DNA from: Nematopogon swammerdamellus
Lineage: Eukaryota; Arthropoda; Insecta; Lepidoptera; Adelidae
Length of the DNA: 64,000 nucleotides
Direction: 5' to 3'
NCBI GenBank assembly: GCA_946902875.1
Contig: OX336351.1
Coordinates: forward strand, 4,647,761-4,711,760
A program made the position numbers and the translations under genes. This document shows, one piece after another, positions 1 through 8,230 of this stretch; within the stretch, counting starts at the first letter, position 1; each line of letters begins with the position of its first letter. The notes under the pieces were generated by a model. The model had not been told where the DNA came from, ran no database searches, and was given only the letters and a program-made list of their open reading frames with translations.

Positions 1-478
1 ATCTGTCAAGTGCGAGTTTTACTCGCGCGCGGAGGTTTCCGTATCTATCCGCTATCAATAATATCCGCCTATCCGCTCAGGTGGCATGGTCTTCGAATTT
101 GAATTATCAGATATTTGTTTATGTTATGACAGGTCTCCATGTTTGTCCACTGACAGCTGTTACCATAGTAACGTCACTTTATTTTTTTTTAAAGTGATCT
201 GTCAAACATCAAACTTCTGAATATTCTTTTTTTGGAACGACCAAAGATTAAGAAGCGGCTATCTTTTGTCTTTCAACAATGTAATATGCAAAAGCCCGTG
301 GCGCCATCTATTATTCAATAGTGTCACTAATAGATTTTTTAGACGTTTGTTGTATGGGAGCCCCCCTTAATTTTTAACTTTTTCTTATTTGTATTATTTG
401 TCGTTATATCACAGACGGACAGACGGCGTAGGCTTAGTAATAGGCTTCCGTACGGGATACGGAAACCTAAAAAGCAAA
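1..478 (+). mobile_element. E-family repeat copy E1, interrupted
   Basis: The left end carries the family head (CAAGTGCGAG, ACTCGCGCGCGGAGG, TTTCCGTATC) and the right end the GACGGACAGACGG run followed by GGCTTAGTAATAGG and GATACGGAAACCTAAAAA. Comparison with E6 at 26723 shows that bases 73-258 are an insertion. The copy starts at the window edge, so its true left boundary is not visible. The family codes for no protein that I can see and is non-autonomous. Confidence 0.75.
73..258. mobile_element. 186-bp insertion inside E1, probable MITE
   Basis: The flanking E sequence reads continuously in E6 (CCGCCTATCTTTTG), whereas here it is split by 186 bp flanked on both sides by CTAT. The ends are CCGCT and AGCGG, a short inverted repeat. 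This is a paralogous empty-site comparison and is good evidence for an insertion. The superfamily is not determined. It could be a short DNA transposon with a 3- or 4-bp target duplication. Confidence 0.55.
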
Positions 479-926
479 AAGTAAAAAATTAAGGGATGTT
501 ACTTTTTAGTCCCGCACCGTCATTCATAATAATACATATTTATTTATGAAATCTTGTATCGATACGGAATCCTAAAAATCTTGATATCGATATGGCCCTC
601 ACACAGCCCTCACTTAATCCATCGTTTAGCGCGAATAGACTCAAAGTTTGTTAAGCTGTTTTAAGTTGTAAGGCCCCCAGATCTCGTTCCTCCGACTCCG
701 CCCCCCCCCCCCCCAACACCCCACCTCAGCCCGCCCCCCCTTCCGCGTCTATTGTCAAAGTTAATTCAGTCGGAATGTGGAGACTGCGAGTTTGACATCG
801 TTACTTGCATGTAGACCTAAAGATGGAACTAGCTTATGCCGAATTGAACGCTATGTCCTAGCGAGTTGAGTGCTTTTTTGGGGCTCGGTAGGTTTGGTGT
901 GAATTTTTAGGGTTCCGTATGTATGG
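479..926. other. No gene seen; C14 tract
   Basis: This stretch holds no supported gene. It contains a run of 14 C at 701-714 in a locally C-rich block, and near its end a short E-like GGGTTCCGTATG at 909-923 just before a SINE. Confidence 0.5.
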
Positions 927-1253
927 TTTTTTTATGGCAACTGACACGGTTGTCTACCTACATGACCTACCACATCCGTGATGTCAGCTCATAACACCAT
1001 GATGAGTTGCCATTTCAGTGCTTCCCTTCGGTCGTGCCGGCTACACTGAACTGGAAGAAAAACACGAACTATTTCATTCAGGGCGGTGGTACAAACCCGG
1101 GCGGGTTAAAACTACCGCCTAGTAAGGTAAGAAGGGAAGGTACCTACAGTTTTAAGTGGAATCCGAACCACGGTCAGCCTCCCACGGTTGAGCGGTCACC
1201 TATCCAGGTGTGCTTATAATCCGACCGACCGCACCACTGAGCTACCGAGCCTG
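927..1253 (-). mobile_element. SINE-A copy A1
   Basis: On the minus strand the order is head, body, tail and poly(A). The poly(A) shows as TTTTTTT at 927. The tail motifs GTTGTAGACAACC-like and CATCACGGATGTGG are present. The body has the family signature CCCGCCCGGGTTTG and ACTAGGCGGTAG. The head keeps GGTAGCTCAGTGGTGCGG but has lost most of the 5S-like segment. Confidence 0.8.
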
Positions 1254-1480
1254 ATGAATGAGGATTGAAAATGAGTCATGTTTTTTCCGTTTGTCACACA
1301 CAACTCACAGCCATTAATTAATATGTATACCCTTTGTGTTGTAGGTAGGTATATTTTATCTAAATAGAAAATGGCAGGAACGTAGACTGAACAAGAAAAA
1401 AATATTGTAAAAATCGGATAAGGTATAGCGGGCTAGAAAACATAAATGCCGAAAGACGATTTTGTATGGAGAAAGTTATG

Positions 1481-1624
1481 GGTCCTTCAAGAGGGGCGTG
1501 TATAGGCACCTGTCAGGCCGGCATGCCATTCGCAACCCCCGCATACGACCGAATGTCCATGGGCGTCGTTAGACACCTTAAGGGTGGCTCGGCGCCACAT
1601 GTCGCGCTTTCTATAAAAAAAAAA
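1481..1624 (+). mobile_element. La LINE 3' end copy La1
   Basis: This is a 5'-truncated copy of the La non-LTR retrotransposon end. It reads GGTCCTTCAAGAGGGGCGTG, then GACCGAATGTCCATGGGCG, GTTAGACACCTTAAGGGTGG and GTCGCGCTTTCTATAAAAA. The same segment on the minus strand at 9045-9271 encodes a recognisable reverse transcriptase C-terminus. The short frame here is a remnant of that coding end plus 3' UTR. Confidence 0.7.
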
Positions 1625-1663
1625 GTTAACTTCCGTCTCGTCTTAAGACAGAAGCAATATTGC

Positions 1664-1995
1664 TTTTTTTTTTTTTTTTTTTTTATGGAAACTGACACGG
1701 TTGGCTACATCACCCGCAACATCCATGATGTCAGCCCATAACTCCGGGTGAACTTGGTGCCATGTCAGTGCCTCCCTTCGATCGTGCCGGCTACACTGAA
1801 CTGGACGGAAAACACAAACTATTTACATAGCCGTTTCGACCGACCTTTCATTCAGTGCGGTGGTACCAACCCGGGCGGGTTAAACCCTACCACCTAGTGA
1901 TATAAGAAGGGAGTCATATCCCTTAGTCGCCTTTTACGACATACACGGGGAGAGATGCAGTGGGGCTATTCTTTTAAAGTACCGGCCCCACACGG
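1664..1995 (-). mobile_element. SINE-A body with C-type head, copy A2
   Basis: The element starts with a 20-T run (poly(A) on the minus strand), then tail and body typical of SINE-A. Beyond the body the usual tRNA/5S head is missing. In its place is a C-type head at about 1886-1995, which on the minus strand reads CCGGTACTTTAAAAGAATAG, CCCCACTGCATCTCTCCCCG and TGTCGTAAAAGGCGACTAAG. It is one of at least four SINE-A bodies with this alternative head. Confidence 0.8.
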
Positions 1996-2009
1996 TACAA
2001 AACGGTGCT

Positions 2010-2505
2010 TTTTTTGTTCATTTAATATTGCGTTGTTCAAAATTGCTTTTTTTGTTCAGTTTTTAATGTTCATGTTTATCTTGTAATATATATTTGCCTC
2101 GTTTCATTCTAAATGTATTCTAATTGCTAGGTGTGTTAATTTGTTAATTTAGTAATATCGTTAGTAATAGTTAATTTGTCATTTTCACTTTGTTATATAT
2201 AGCAGTACGAAGCATATTTATATTTTATTTATTTTGCCTTTTTTATATTCATTTTATAATTAAATTCTGTATATTTATTAATGTAAATAGATTTTAAACA
2301 TCTGTCAAATAGGATATTCTGGAGGCTGGGCTTAAAATCAGCGATGCTGGGTCGTCTCGGCTCAGTATCTTACGCTGCGCCCAGATCCTATTTTTCATAG
2401 TATTAGGTATGTTATTATTAGTTATTTATTAGTTACAACTGTTGTGTATGTTACAAACTACCTATTTATGAAAAATAAATAAACATTTCATTTCATTTCA
2501 TTGCA
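2010..2505 (+). mobile_element. Probable LINE 3' UTR with (CATTT)n tail
   Basis: This is an AT-rich non-coding stretch ending in AATAAATAAA at about 2474-2483, directly followed by CATTTCATTTCATTTCATT. A poly(A) signal joined to a short tandem repeat is a common LINE 3' terminus in insects. No reverse transcriptase reading frame remains, so this is an inference from the tail only. An unrelated 3' UTR or simple AT-rich DNA is possible. Confidence 0.35.
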
Positions 2506-2510
2506 CGGAA

Positions 2511-2957
2511 CCCTAGGCGAGATATTCGAACAAGCACTTGACCGTTTTTTATGATTTCGGGCGGCCCGAGTTGGATAAGTTGAATCTTAATTTCGATGTG
2601 ATTTCCTTAGGGCCGTCTCGCGGGTCCAGCAATTAGCATGAAACGAATGGCTGCGAAATAATTATTATTCGCAGTTTTGCGACCGCCCTGCCACAATTGG
2701 CGGAATTAAACTAATTGGACTTTTAGGCGGGCGGGATATTGATTTTCTCTAATTAAATTGTTGTCTGCGGTTTAAGAGCTTTGGGGGTTCATTCGTCAGA
2801 AAAATATTCCCATTGGAAATTATTTCCGCAATCGAGTTTCGTTGTGCGACCAGAATCAACATTGTAAAGATGTTGCGAATATTTCGCTAAATTACATCGG
2901 TATTTAGATTTGAACTACAAACAGATAGATATACCTGTCTATCTGTCTGTCTGTTTT
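2511..2957. other. No gene seen
   Basis: I see no coding, RNA or repeat signature here apart from a short CTGT-rich microsatellite (about 2935-2955) directly before SINE copy A3. Confidence 0.4.
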
Positions 2958-3348
2958 GTCAGCCTCGATAGCTCAGTGGTGCAGACAGTCAACTGTCGCT
3001 ATTGAATGTTAAGCAACGCTGGGTGCGGTCAGTACTTGGATGGGTGACCGCTGACCGTTGGGAGGCTGACCGAGGTACGGATTACTCGTAAAACTGTAGG
3101 TCCCTTCCCTCCTAATCTTACTTGGTGGTAGGGTTTAACCCGCCCGGGTTGGTACCACCGCACTGAATGAAACGTCGTCGGTTGAAACGGCTATGCAAAT
3201 AGTTAGTGTTTTCCGACCAGTTCAGTGTAGCCGGCACGATCAAAGGGGGAAGCACTGACATGGCACCTAGTTCACCCGGTGTTATGGGCTGACATCACGG
3301 ACGTTGTAGGTGATGTAGCCAACCGTGTCAGTTTCCATAAAAAAAAAA
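2958..3348 (+). mobile_element. SINE-A copy A3, full length
   Basis: This is the best forward copy. The head begins GTCAGCCTCGATAGCTCAG: TAGCTCAGTGG is a perfect tRNA A box. The 5S-rRNA-like block at about 3008-3051 contains AAGCAACGCTGGGTGCGG and AGTACTTGGATGGGTGACC, the internal control region of 5S rRNA genes. The B-box area is degraded here (GAGGTACGGATTAC). The body follows with TTACTTGGTGGTAGGG, then the tail AGCCAACCGTGTCAGTTTCC and poly(A). It is a non-coding, RNA-polymerase-III-type retroposon. Confidence 0.85.
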
Positions 3349-3530
3349 GGTATTTTTATTTATTTATTTTATTTTTTATCTCTTTATTTCAGCCAACTAG
3401 GGTCATATTAAAAATACATATTAAATGTCTTAAACTAAGAACTAAAAATTTCCTTTTCTCCACTTGTGTTTCTACGGGTCCCAATAGAGACCCATAAGCG
3501 ACATTTTGGTCTGCGGTAGATCAGGTAGAT
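3349..3530. other. AT-rich spacer
   Basis: T-rich sequence between A3 and the foldback element. Nothing supported. Confidence 0.3.
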
Positions 3531-3727
3531 CAGTACCCTAATCACGAGATTTAACCTACTACTCTACGTTACGCTACGCCGTGTTCTCCGCATCATTTTG
3601 TATAGAGAAACGAAGTTCGCAAATCTATCACTAGAGGCGCTGCTCCGTTTCTCCATACAGAATGATGCGGAGGACACGGCGTAGCGTAGCGTAGCGTAGT
3701 AGGTTAAATCTCGTGATTAGGGTACTG
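3531..3727. mobile_element. Foldback MITE, about 85-bp arms
   Basis: The left arm runs CAGTACCCTAATCACGAG, ATTTAACCTACTACTC and GCTACGCCGTGTTCTCCGC. The right arm is its near-exact reverse complement, ending GATTAGGGTACTG at 3727. The loop is about 25 bp and contains ACTAGAGGCGC. The right arm carries one extra GTAGC unit (GTAGCGTAGCGTAGCGTAG). No coding capacity. Non-autonomous DNA transposon is the likely class; the target duplication is not clear. Confidence 0.75.
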
Positions 3728-3988
3728 GTGCGCGTGGAGTAGGCGCAGATTGCGTCGGCGCGGCGGCGCGGGTGGGAGGTACCACTGAATTGGGAATAGA
3801 CACAACAAAGATTGTTTTAAAATATGGAGTAGAAAATATTGATCCAGTGTAGGAACTGGGTATAGATTTTGGAAGAGACTGTCTGGTTGGAGCATGTGCT
3901 TTTAAAAGCTCTACGTCGAAGTTCTGATCAAATATTTATGTGAAACATGATAGATAGACAATTATTTATTGCTCCACAAATATTGACA

Positions 3989-4110
3989 CTAGCTTTTGCC
4001 CGCGACTTTGCTCGCATAGCCTATGTCCATCCTTAAGTTTCATTCTAAATATTGGTCAAAGAATTTTTAAAATCGGATGAGTATTTTCGGAGATTACCTT
4101 CTACATCCAA
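3989..4110 (-). mobile_element. Helitron-like 3' end fragment
   Basis: On the minus strand the sequence ends GCGGGCAAAAGCTAG followed by T, matching the 3' terminus of the complete Helitron-like elements at 19048, 55662 and 59686. The 5' end was not found, so the copy is truncated or too diverged. Confidence 0.55.
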
Positions 4111-4128
4111 ACTTACCACGTATTAGAA

Positions 4129-4310
4129 GATAACTATCAAGCAGCAAGTAAGGCACGAAGACCCACCTGCTGCATGACTCGGTGGAAGTACCGCGCCAAG
4201 GTGAGAGGTGGCTACCTGTCGCCCTTTAGCACGTCTTGCGTCTTGTCCTTATACCTTAGTCCCCTTTTACGACATGCACGGGGAGAGATGCAGTGAGGTT
4301 ATTCTTTCAA
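4129..4310 (-). mobile_element. C-family repeat copy C1, partial
   Basis: On the minus strand this reads GCATGTCGTAAAAGGGGACT near the head, then CAGGTGGGTCTTCGTGCC and TTACTTGCTGCTTGATAG. It matches C2 at 21418 and C4 at 53457 but lacks the CGATTGTCGGGATTC tail. Confidence 0.7.
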
Positions 4311-4384
4311 GTTGAAGTATTGAAATTAAACTAAAAAACCTAATATGCAGGCTAAAATTAATTATTTTAAGTGCAAGGGCGGAG

Positions 4385-4680
4385 TTTTTTTTATGGAAAC
4401 TGACACGGTTTGCTACATCACCTAGAACATCCGTGATGTCAGCCCATAACACCGGGTGAACTTGGTGCCACGTCAGTGCTTCCCTTCGGTCGTGCCGGCT
4501 ACACTGAACTGGACGGAAAACACAAACTATTTACATAGCCGTTTCGACCGACCTTTCATTCAGTGCGGTGGTACTAACCCGGGCGGGTTAAACCCTACCA
4601 CCTAGTAATATAAGAAGGGAGTCATATCCTTTAGTCGCCTTTTATGACATACACGGGGAGACATGCAGTGGGGCTATTAT
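4385..4680 (-). mobile_element. SINE-A body with C-type head, copy A4
   Basis: The poly(A) is seen as eight T at 4385. Tail and body match SINE-A. The outer end (about 4605-4680) carries the C-type head sequence (TTTTATGACATACACGGGG, ACATGCAGTGGGGCTATT on the plus strand). It lies between long direct repeats. Confidence 0.8.
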
Positions 4681-4718
4681 TTTGTAATTAAACTAAATAA
4701 ACCTAATATGCAGACTAA

Positions 4719-4854
4719 GACCCACTTGCACCAACACGAATTTAACGATATAAACCAGTTTAACTCGTTAAGCTAGTACCCGTTGACTGTGGGAACCGTG
4801 TTTAAATCCATAACTCGCTACTTAACTCTAAATTCGTGTTGGCGCAATTGGGCC
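4719..4854. mobile_element. 136-bp PIF/Harbinger-like MITE
   Basis: Terminal inverted repeats of about 26 bp begin GACCCACTTGCACCAACACG on the left and GGCCCAATTGCGCCAACACG on the right (reverse complement). TAA flanks both ends. The sister direct repeat at about 4350 has the empty site (GGCTAAAATT), which proves an insertion. TAA/TTA duplications and a GGCC-type TIR fit PIF/Harbinger. No transposase is encoded. Confidence 0.75.
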
Positions 4855-4951
4855 TAAAATTTATTATTTTAAGTGCAAGGCGGAGGTATAGGGGGGGAGG
4901 AAGCGTGCATGCCTGTACTGCACAACCGGTGCACGGAGCTTGGACAGGACA

Positions 4952-5180
4952 GGAAAGCGCGCCATGTGTATGTATGTATGCGCCCAGCCACCCATGAGGT
5001 GTCTAACGCCGCCCATGGACATTAGATCATATGCGCGGGGTTGGGGGTTGCAAATGCCATGTCGGCCTGACAGGTGCCTCTTAACGGCCCTCTTGAAGGA
5101 CTCAAAACTGTACTTGGGGGGAATATATGGTCAGGGAGAGCGTTCCAGAGTTTACCTCTTCTGTAGAGGAAAGATCTGCA
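4952..5180 (-). mobile_element. La LINE 3' end copy La2
   Basis: It carries the antisense of the La 3' end: AGCCACCCATGAGGTGTC, GCCCATGGACATTAGATC, CCTCTTGAAGGACTC and GGAGAGCGTTCCAGAGTTTA. It is degraded at both ends and lies about 100 bp upstream of the candidate host exon. Confidence 0.7.
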
Positions 5181-5346
5181 AATACTGTAGATTATACAAT
5201 TAATGTATATTTTCTACAGACTTTATTTACAAAAGTACAATTCCACAAAAAGTATACTTCCTTTTTTATCTTTGTTTCAGGAACACACATCGTTCCGTCG
5301 CTGGCCACATTAGTTCGGTCGGTGTGAAATTAAGTGCATTTTTAAC

Positions 5347-5373
5347 ATGCGAACGCAGTGTGTGGTGCTTTAA
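5347..5373 (+). other. 8-codon upstream ORF in candidate 5' leader
   Basis: An ATG at 5347 opens a short frame, MRTQCVVL, closed by TAA at 5371-5373. It ends 22 bases before the main ATG at 5396. If the exon is real, this uORF could lower or gate translation of the main frame. Its presence may also be chance. Confidence 0.35.
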
Positions 5374-5395
5374 ACAAAAGTCAAGTGTTAAAAAA

Positions 5396-5498
5396 ATGTG
5401 TATTTATAGAAGTGTCGCGAGCGGAGGCGGGCTTATCGCCGGCGGGCCGCGTCTTCACGTGCTTCTCATTCTCGTCACTGTCAACCCCGCCTTCACCG
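5396..5498 (+). CDS. Candidate first coding exon of a secreted or membrane protein
   Basis: The exon would span 5281-5498. Upstream is a strong acceptor: a pyrimidine run CTTCCTTTTTTATC and TTTGTTTCAG ending at 5280. From the ATG at 5396 (context AAAAAAATGT) the frame gives a short N-terminus, then a hydrophobic core RLHVLLILVTVNPAFT, which looks like a signal peptide. A consensus donor GTGAGT begins at 5499, leaving a phase-1 junction, common right after signal peptides in extracellular proteins. The frame is also open across the whole exon upstream of the ATG, so an internal coding exon cannot be excluded. I do not recognise the protein. No partner exon was found nearby. It is the only stretch in the window with gene-like signals not explained by repeats. 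Confidence 0.45.
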
Positions 5499-6360
5499 GT
5501 GAGTCACATCGCACATGTAACTGACGACTAGTGATGGGATGAATTGAGTTTGAATGTTTATCGAGGTTTTATTAAATCTGTTCCACTATTGTAAATTATT
5601 TGTTAATTTAATTTTATTTATTAAATTATTGCTATATATTCTTGACTTTAGTTAAATAGTCTAGATTTTTTTGGATTTTAATGTTAAGATTGTATGTAAG
5701 TATCTTATATAAATAAATATGGGTTTTATGTGGAAAAGTACCTACTAGGTATGTTTGCTTCTAAAGGATAAACTCGAAATGACTAAACCGATTTACGTAC
5801 AGTGTTCAGTGTTTTTTTAAATTTATTTATTAGAAAACAGACAGCCTAATGACAAATAGATAAAACATAGGTTGTACATTAAACACATTACAAGTTCTAA
5901 AATGACATAATGTAGTGTCATAAATCGTCCTTGTATTAGGGTTTAAACCGTTGGACAAACATACCAAATTACCAATACATCTAGCCATAATTATTATTTT
6001 CTACATAATTGTATTCCTTAAAACATTTAGTTAAAATGAATACATACAGAAATTAAAGTCCAGTTCAATCCGGTTGCTGGTTCCAGTCTGGAGTTAATTG
6101 TAAATTTTCCCGGATATTAAAGTCCGATCCCGGGAATTACCCATCACTAGCACGTCTACAGAATACGATTTTTAAATAAAAGGGAGAGCAGGCGGGGAGC
6201 TAATCTCGTTGCTTACAAGTTGATCGATTTAAATTTCCTCGATTACGTTTTGGGAGAAAGATCCTTATTACTGAAACAACTTAAAATTTTGAAAAATAGT
6301 TTTTTTATGTAAAGTACTCGTATGTATGGATGGCTGGGTCAGAAGGGACAGACCATATTG
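5499..6360 (+). other. Probable intron sequence, no gene seen
   Basis: AT-rich sequence downstream of the candidate donor. No exon, RNA or clear repeat was identified. Confidence 0.3.
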
Positions 6361-6704
6361 TTTTTTATTTTTATGGAAACTGACACGGTTGGCTTCATCA
6401 CCTACAACATCAGTTATGTCAGCCCATAACACCGGGTGAACTAGGTGCCATGGCAGTGCTTCCCGTCATTTCATGTCGGCAACACTGAACTGGACGGAAA
6501 ACACCAACTTTTTACATAGCCGTTTCGACCGACGTTTCGCTCAGTGCGATGGTACCACGCCCGGCCGGGATAAACCCTACCACCTAGTAAGGTAAGAAGG
6601 GAAGGGACATACAGTTTAACGTGGAATCCGAACCACGGTCAGTCTCCAACGGTCGAGCGGTCACCCATGTTGACTGACCGCACCACTGAGCTACCGAGGC
6701 TGAC
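6361..6704 (-). mobile_element. SINE-A copy A5
   Basis: Complete tail and body on the minus strand. The head keeps CTCGGTAGCTCAGTGGTGCGG and the B-box area GGTTCGGATTCCACG, but the 5S-like part is shortened to a few bases (GTCAACATGGGTGACCGC). This short-head form also appears in A1 and A15. Confidence 0.8.
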
Positions 6705-6761
6705 TAATGCTATCACCTCTTTTTATTATTTTTTTTTATGTATGTGTATTTTTTTTTTCTT

Positions 6762-6884
6762 ACGTCCAGTACGGTGGTAGCAACCCATTCGGCTACAATT
6801 TGAGCCCACCACCTAGTAAGGGGCAAGGGAAGGGACCTACAGTTTTACACCGGTTCCGAAAGGTGAAGTAGCAGGTAGGTGCAG
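6762..6884 (-). mobile_element. SINE-B copy B1, body only
   Basis: On the minus strand: CGGTGTAAAACTGTAGGTCC, TTGCCCCTTACTAGGTGG and CAAATTGTAGCCGAATGGG. It lacks both the tRNA-like head and the long tail. Confidence 0.7.
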
Positions 6885-7029
6885 TTTGAATATGATATAT
6901 GTAAATCTTCATCTATCAGCGCCTCGAAAGAAAGAAAGAAAAGAAAATTAACATTTATTGTCATTAAACAAAAAATAATTAAACAAAAACTTAAATAATA
7001 ATATCATATTGTTACTTACTATAACAAAG

Positions 7030-7129
7030 GATAAATAGATAGATATAAATACTTTATTACTCTTAAATCTGAATACATTTTACAGAAACAAACACGATAT
7101 ACTCGTATAATTTACATGAGGTGCAAGGG
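7030..7129 (-). mobile_element. L3 LINE 3' end copy, interrupted by SINE
   Basis: On the minus strand it ends AGTAATAAAGTATTTATATC then TATCTATTTATCC: a poly(A) signal with a TATC-type tail. It matches the L3 copy at 61497-61605. The upstream part of the same element resumes at 7725 after SINE A6 (GGCGGACTTATCCC), so A6 landed inside it. Confidence 0.6.
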
Positions 7130-7724
7130 CCAGCCTCGATAGCTCAGTGGTGCAGACAGTCGACTGTTGCTATTGAATGTTAAGCAACGCTGGGCGCGGT
7201 CAGTACTTGCATAGGTGACCGCTCGACCGTTGGAGGCTGACCGTGGTTCGGATTCCACGTAAAACTTTAGGTCCCTTCCCTTCTTACCTTACTAGGTGGT
7301 AGGGTTCAACCCGCCCGGGCTGGTACCACCGCACTGAATGAAACGTCGGTCTTTTTTTTTTATGTAATCCGGTATGGGTGGCTGAGTTGGAGGGGCCAAA
7401 GCACATGCTCTAACCAGCCAATATCACCTCCGAGAAGGTAGGCGCCATACCGGAGACTTCCCTGGATTGCTGGCTATACTGGACTAGAGGAGAACACAAC
7501 CAAGGTTGCTTGCGGCCATCTTACATCCAGTACGGTGGTACCAACCCAGTCGGCTACAATTTGAGCCTACCACCTTGTAAGGGGCAAGGGTCCAGTTCCG
7601 TGTAGCCGGCACGACCGAAGGGAAGCACTGACATGGCACCTAGTTCACCCGGTGTTATGGGCTGACATCACGGATGTTGTAGGTGATGTAGCCAACGGTG
7701 TCAGGTTCCATAAAAAAAAAAAAA
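7130..7724 (+). mobile_element. SINE-A copy A6, split by SINE-B
   Basis: Head with A box TAGCTCAGTGG, a well-kept 5S-like block (AAGCAACGCTGGGCGCGG at about 7182-7199) and B box GGTTCGGATTCC. The body runs to 7351. After SINE-B at 7352-7590 the tail resumes at 7591 and ends in 13 A at 7712-7724. About 35 bp of body is missing at the junction. A6 is flanked by AAGGGC on both sides, a short target duplication in L3. Confidence 0.8.
7352..7590 (-). mobile_element. SINE-B copy B2 nested in A6
   Basis: It begins with a T run and ATGTAATCCGGTATGGGTGG and ends at GGGGCAAGGG on the plus strand, so on the minus strand it is a 5'-truncated SINE-B with body, tail and poly(A). It is inserted opposite to its host. 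Confidence 0.85.
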
Positions 7725-7826
7725 GGGCGGACTTATCCCCTACAGACATTGCTTCCAGTCAACATATTACACGAATGAACTGATGAATGCATTCATTCAG
7801 ATAATGCTAGCGGAGGAGGGCCTGGA
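7725..7826 (-). mobile_element. L3 LINE continuation
   Basis: GGCGGACTTATCCCCTACAG directly continues the L3 sequence interrupted at 7129. Further upstream on the minus strand it becomes too diverged to assign. Confidence 0.45.
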
Positions 7827-8014
7827 TGGTACCACCGCACTGAATGAAAGCTCGGTTGAAACGGCTTTGTAAAAATATATGTTTTTCGTCCAGTTTAGTG
7901 TAGCAGGCACGACCGAATTGAAGCACTGACATGGCACCGTGTTTACCAAGGTGTTATGGGCCGACATCACGGATGTAGTAGGTGATGCAGCCAACCGTGT
8001 TAGTTTCCATAAAA
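7827..8014 (+). mobile_element. SINE-A copy A7, 5'-truncated
   Basis: Starts in the body (GGTACCACCGCACTGAATG) and continues through AGCCAACCGTGTTAGTTTCC to a short A run. No head. Confidence 0.8.
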
Positions 8015-8089
8015 CAACATAGGTTGGTATTTAATCCTCCCGTAGACAATGTATTGAAAAACAATGAAATTGCATTATATAATTGAGTG

Positions 8090-8230
8090 GTCCCGTAACC
8101 GGGTGTGAGGGGGTGTGCCACAGCGTGCAGGGGAGTGCCCGATGGGAGGATAGCGGCTAATCCCGATACCGGCCGTAATTAAGTGGTGGCCGATCCGCCT
8201 CTTGCTTCCGGCGGGATACATACGCTAGTC
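8090..8230. other. GC-rich block, unexplained
   Basis: A GC-rich stretch (GGTCCCGTAACCGGGTGTG, GGATAGCGGCTAATCCCG) unlike its AT-rich surroundings. I could not assign it to any repeat here or to a gene. It occurs once in this window. Confidence 0.25.

Larger units (their letters stand above)
4320..4886. repeat. About 65-bp direct repeats flanking SINE A4
   Basis: The left repeat (about 4320-4384) and right repeat (about 4683-4886, after removing the nested 136-bp MITE) share AATTAAACTAAA, AACCTAATATGCAG, CTAAAATT and ATTATTTTAAGTGCAAGG then CGGAG. SINE A4 lies exactly between them. The shared 3' motif GTGCAAGGGCGGA is also found in L3 LINE ends at 7120 and 61585. The repeats are either an unusually long target duplication or a local duplication. 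Confidence 0.6.

Noticed and set aside
3008..3051. 5S rRNA gene
   Set aside because: Only the internal control region is present, within a dispersed SINE with poly(A) tail. No full 120-base 5S gene.
8090..8230. rRNA-like or small ncRNA gene in a GC-rich block
   Set aside because: I could not match it to any known RNA or find stems or terminators. Left as unexplained.
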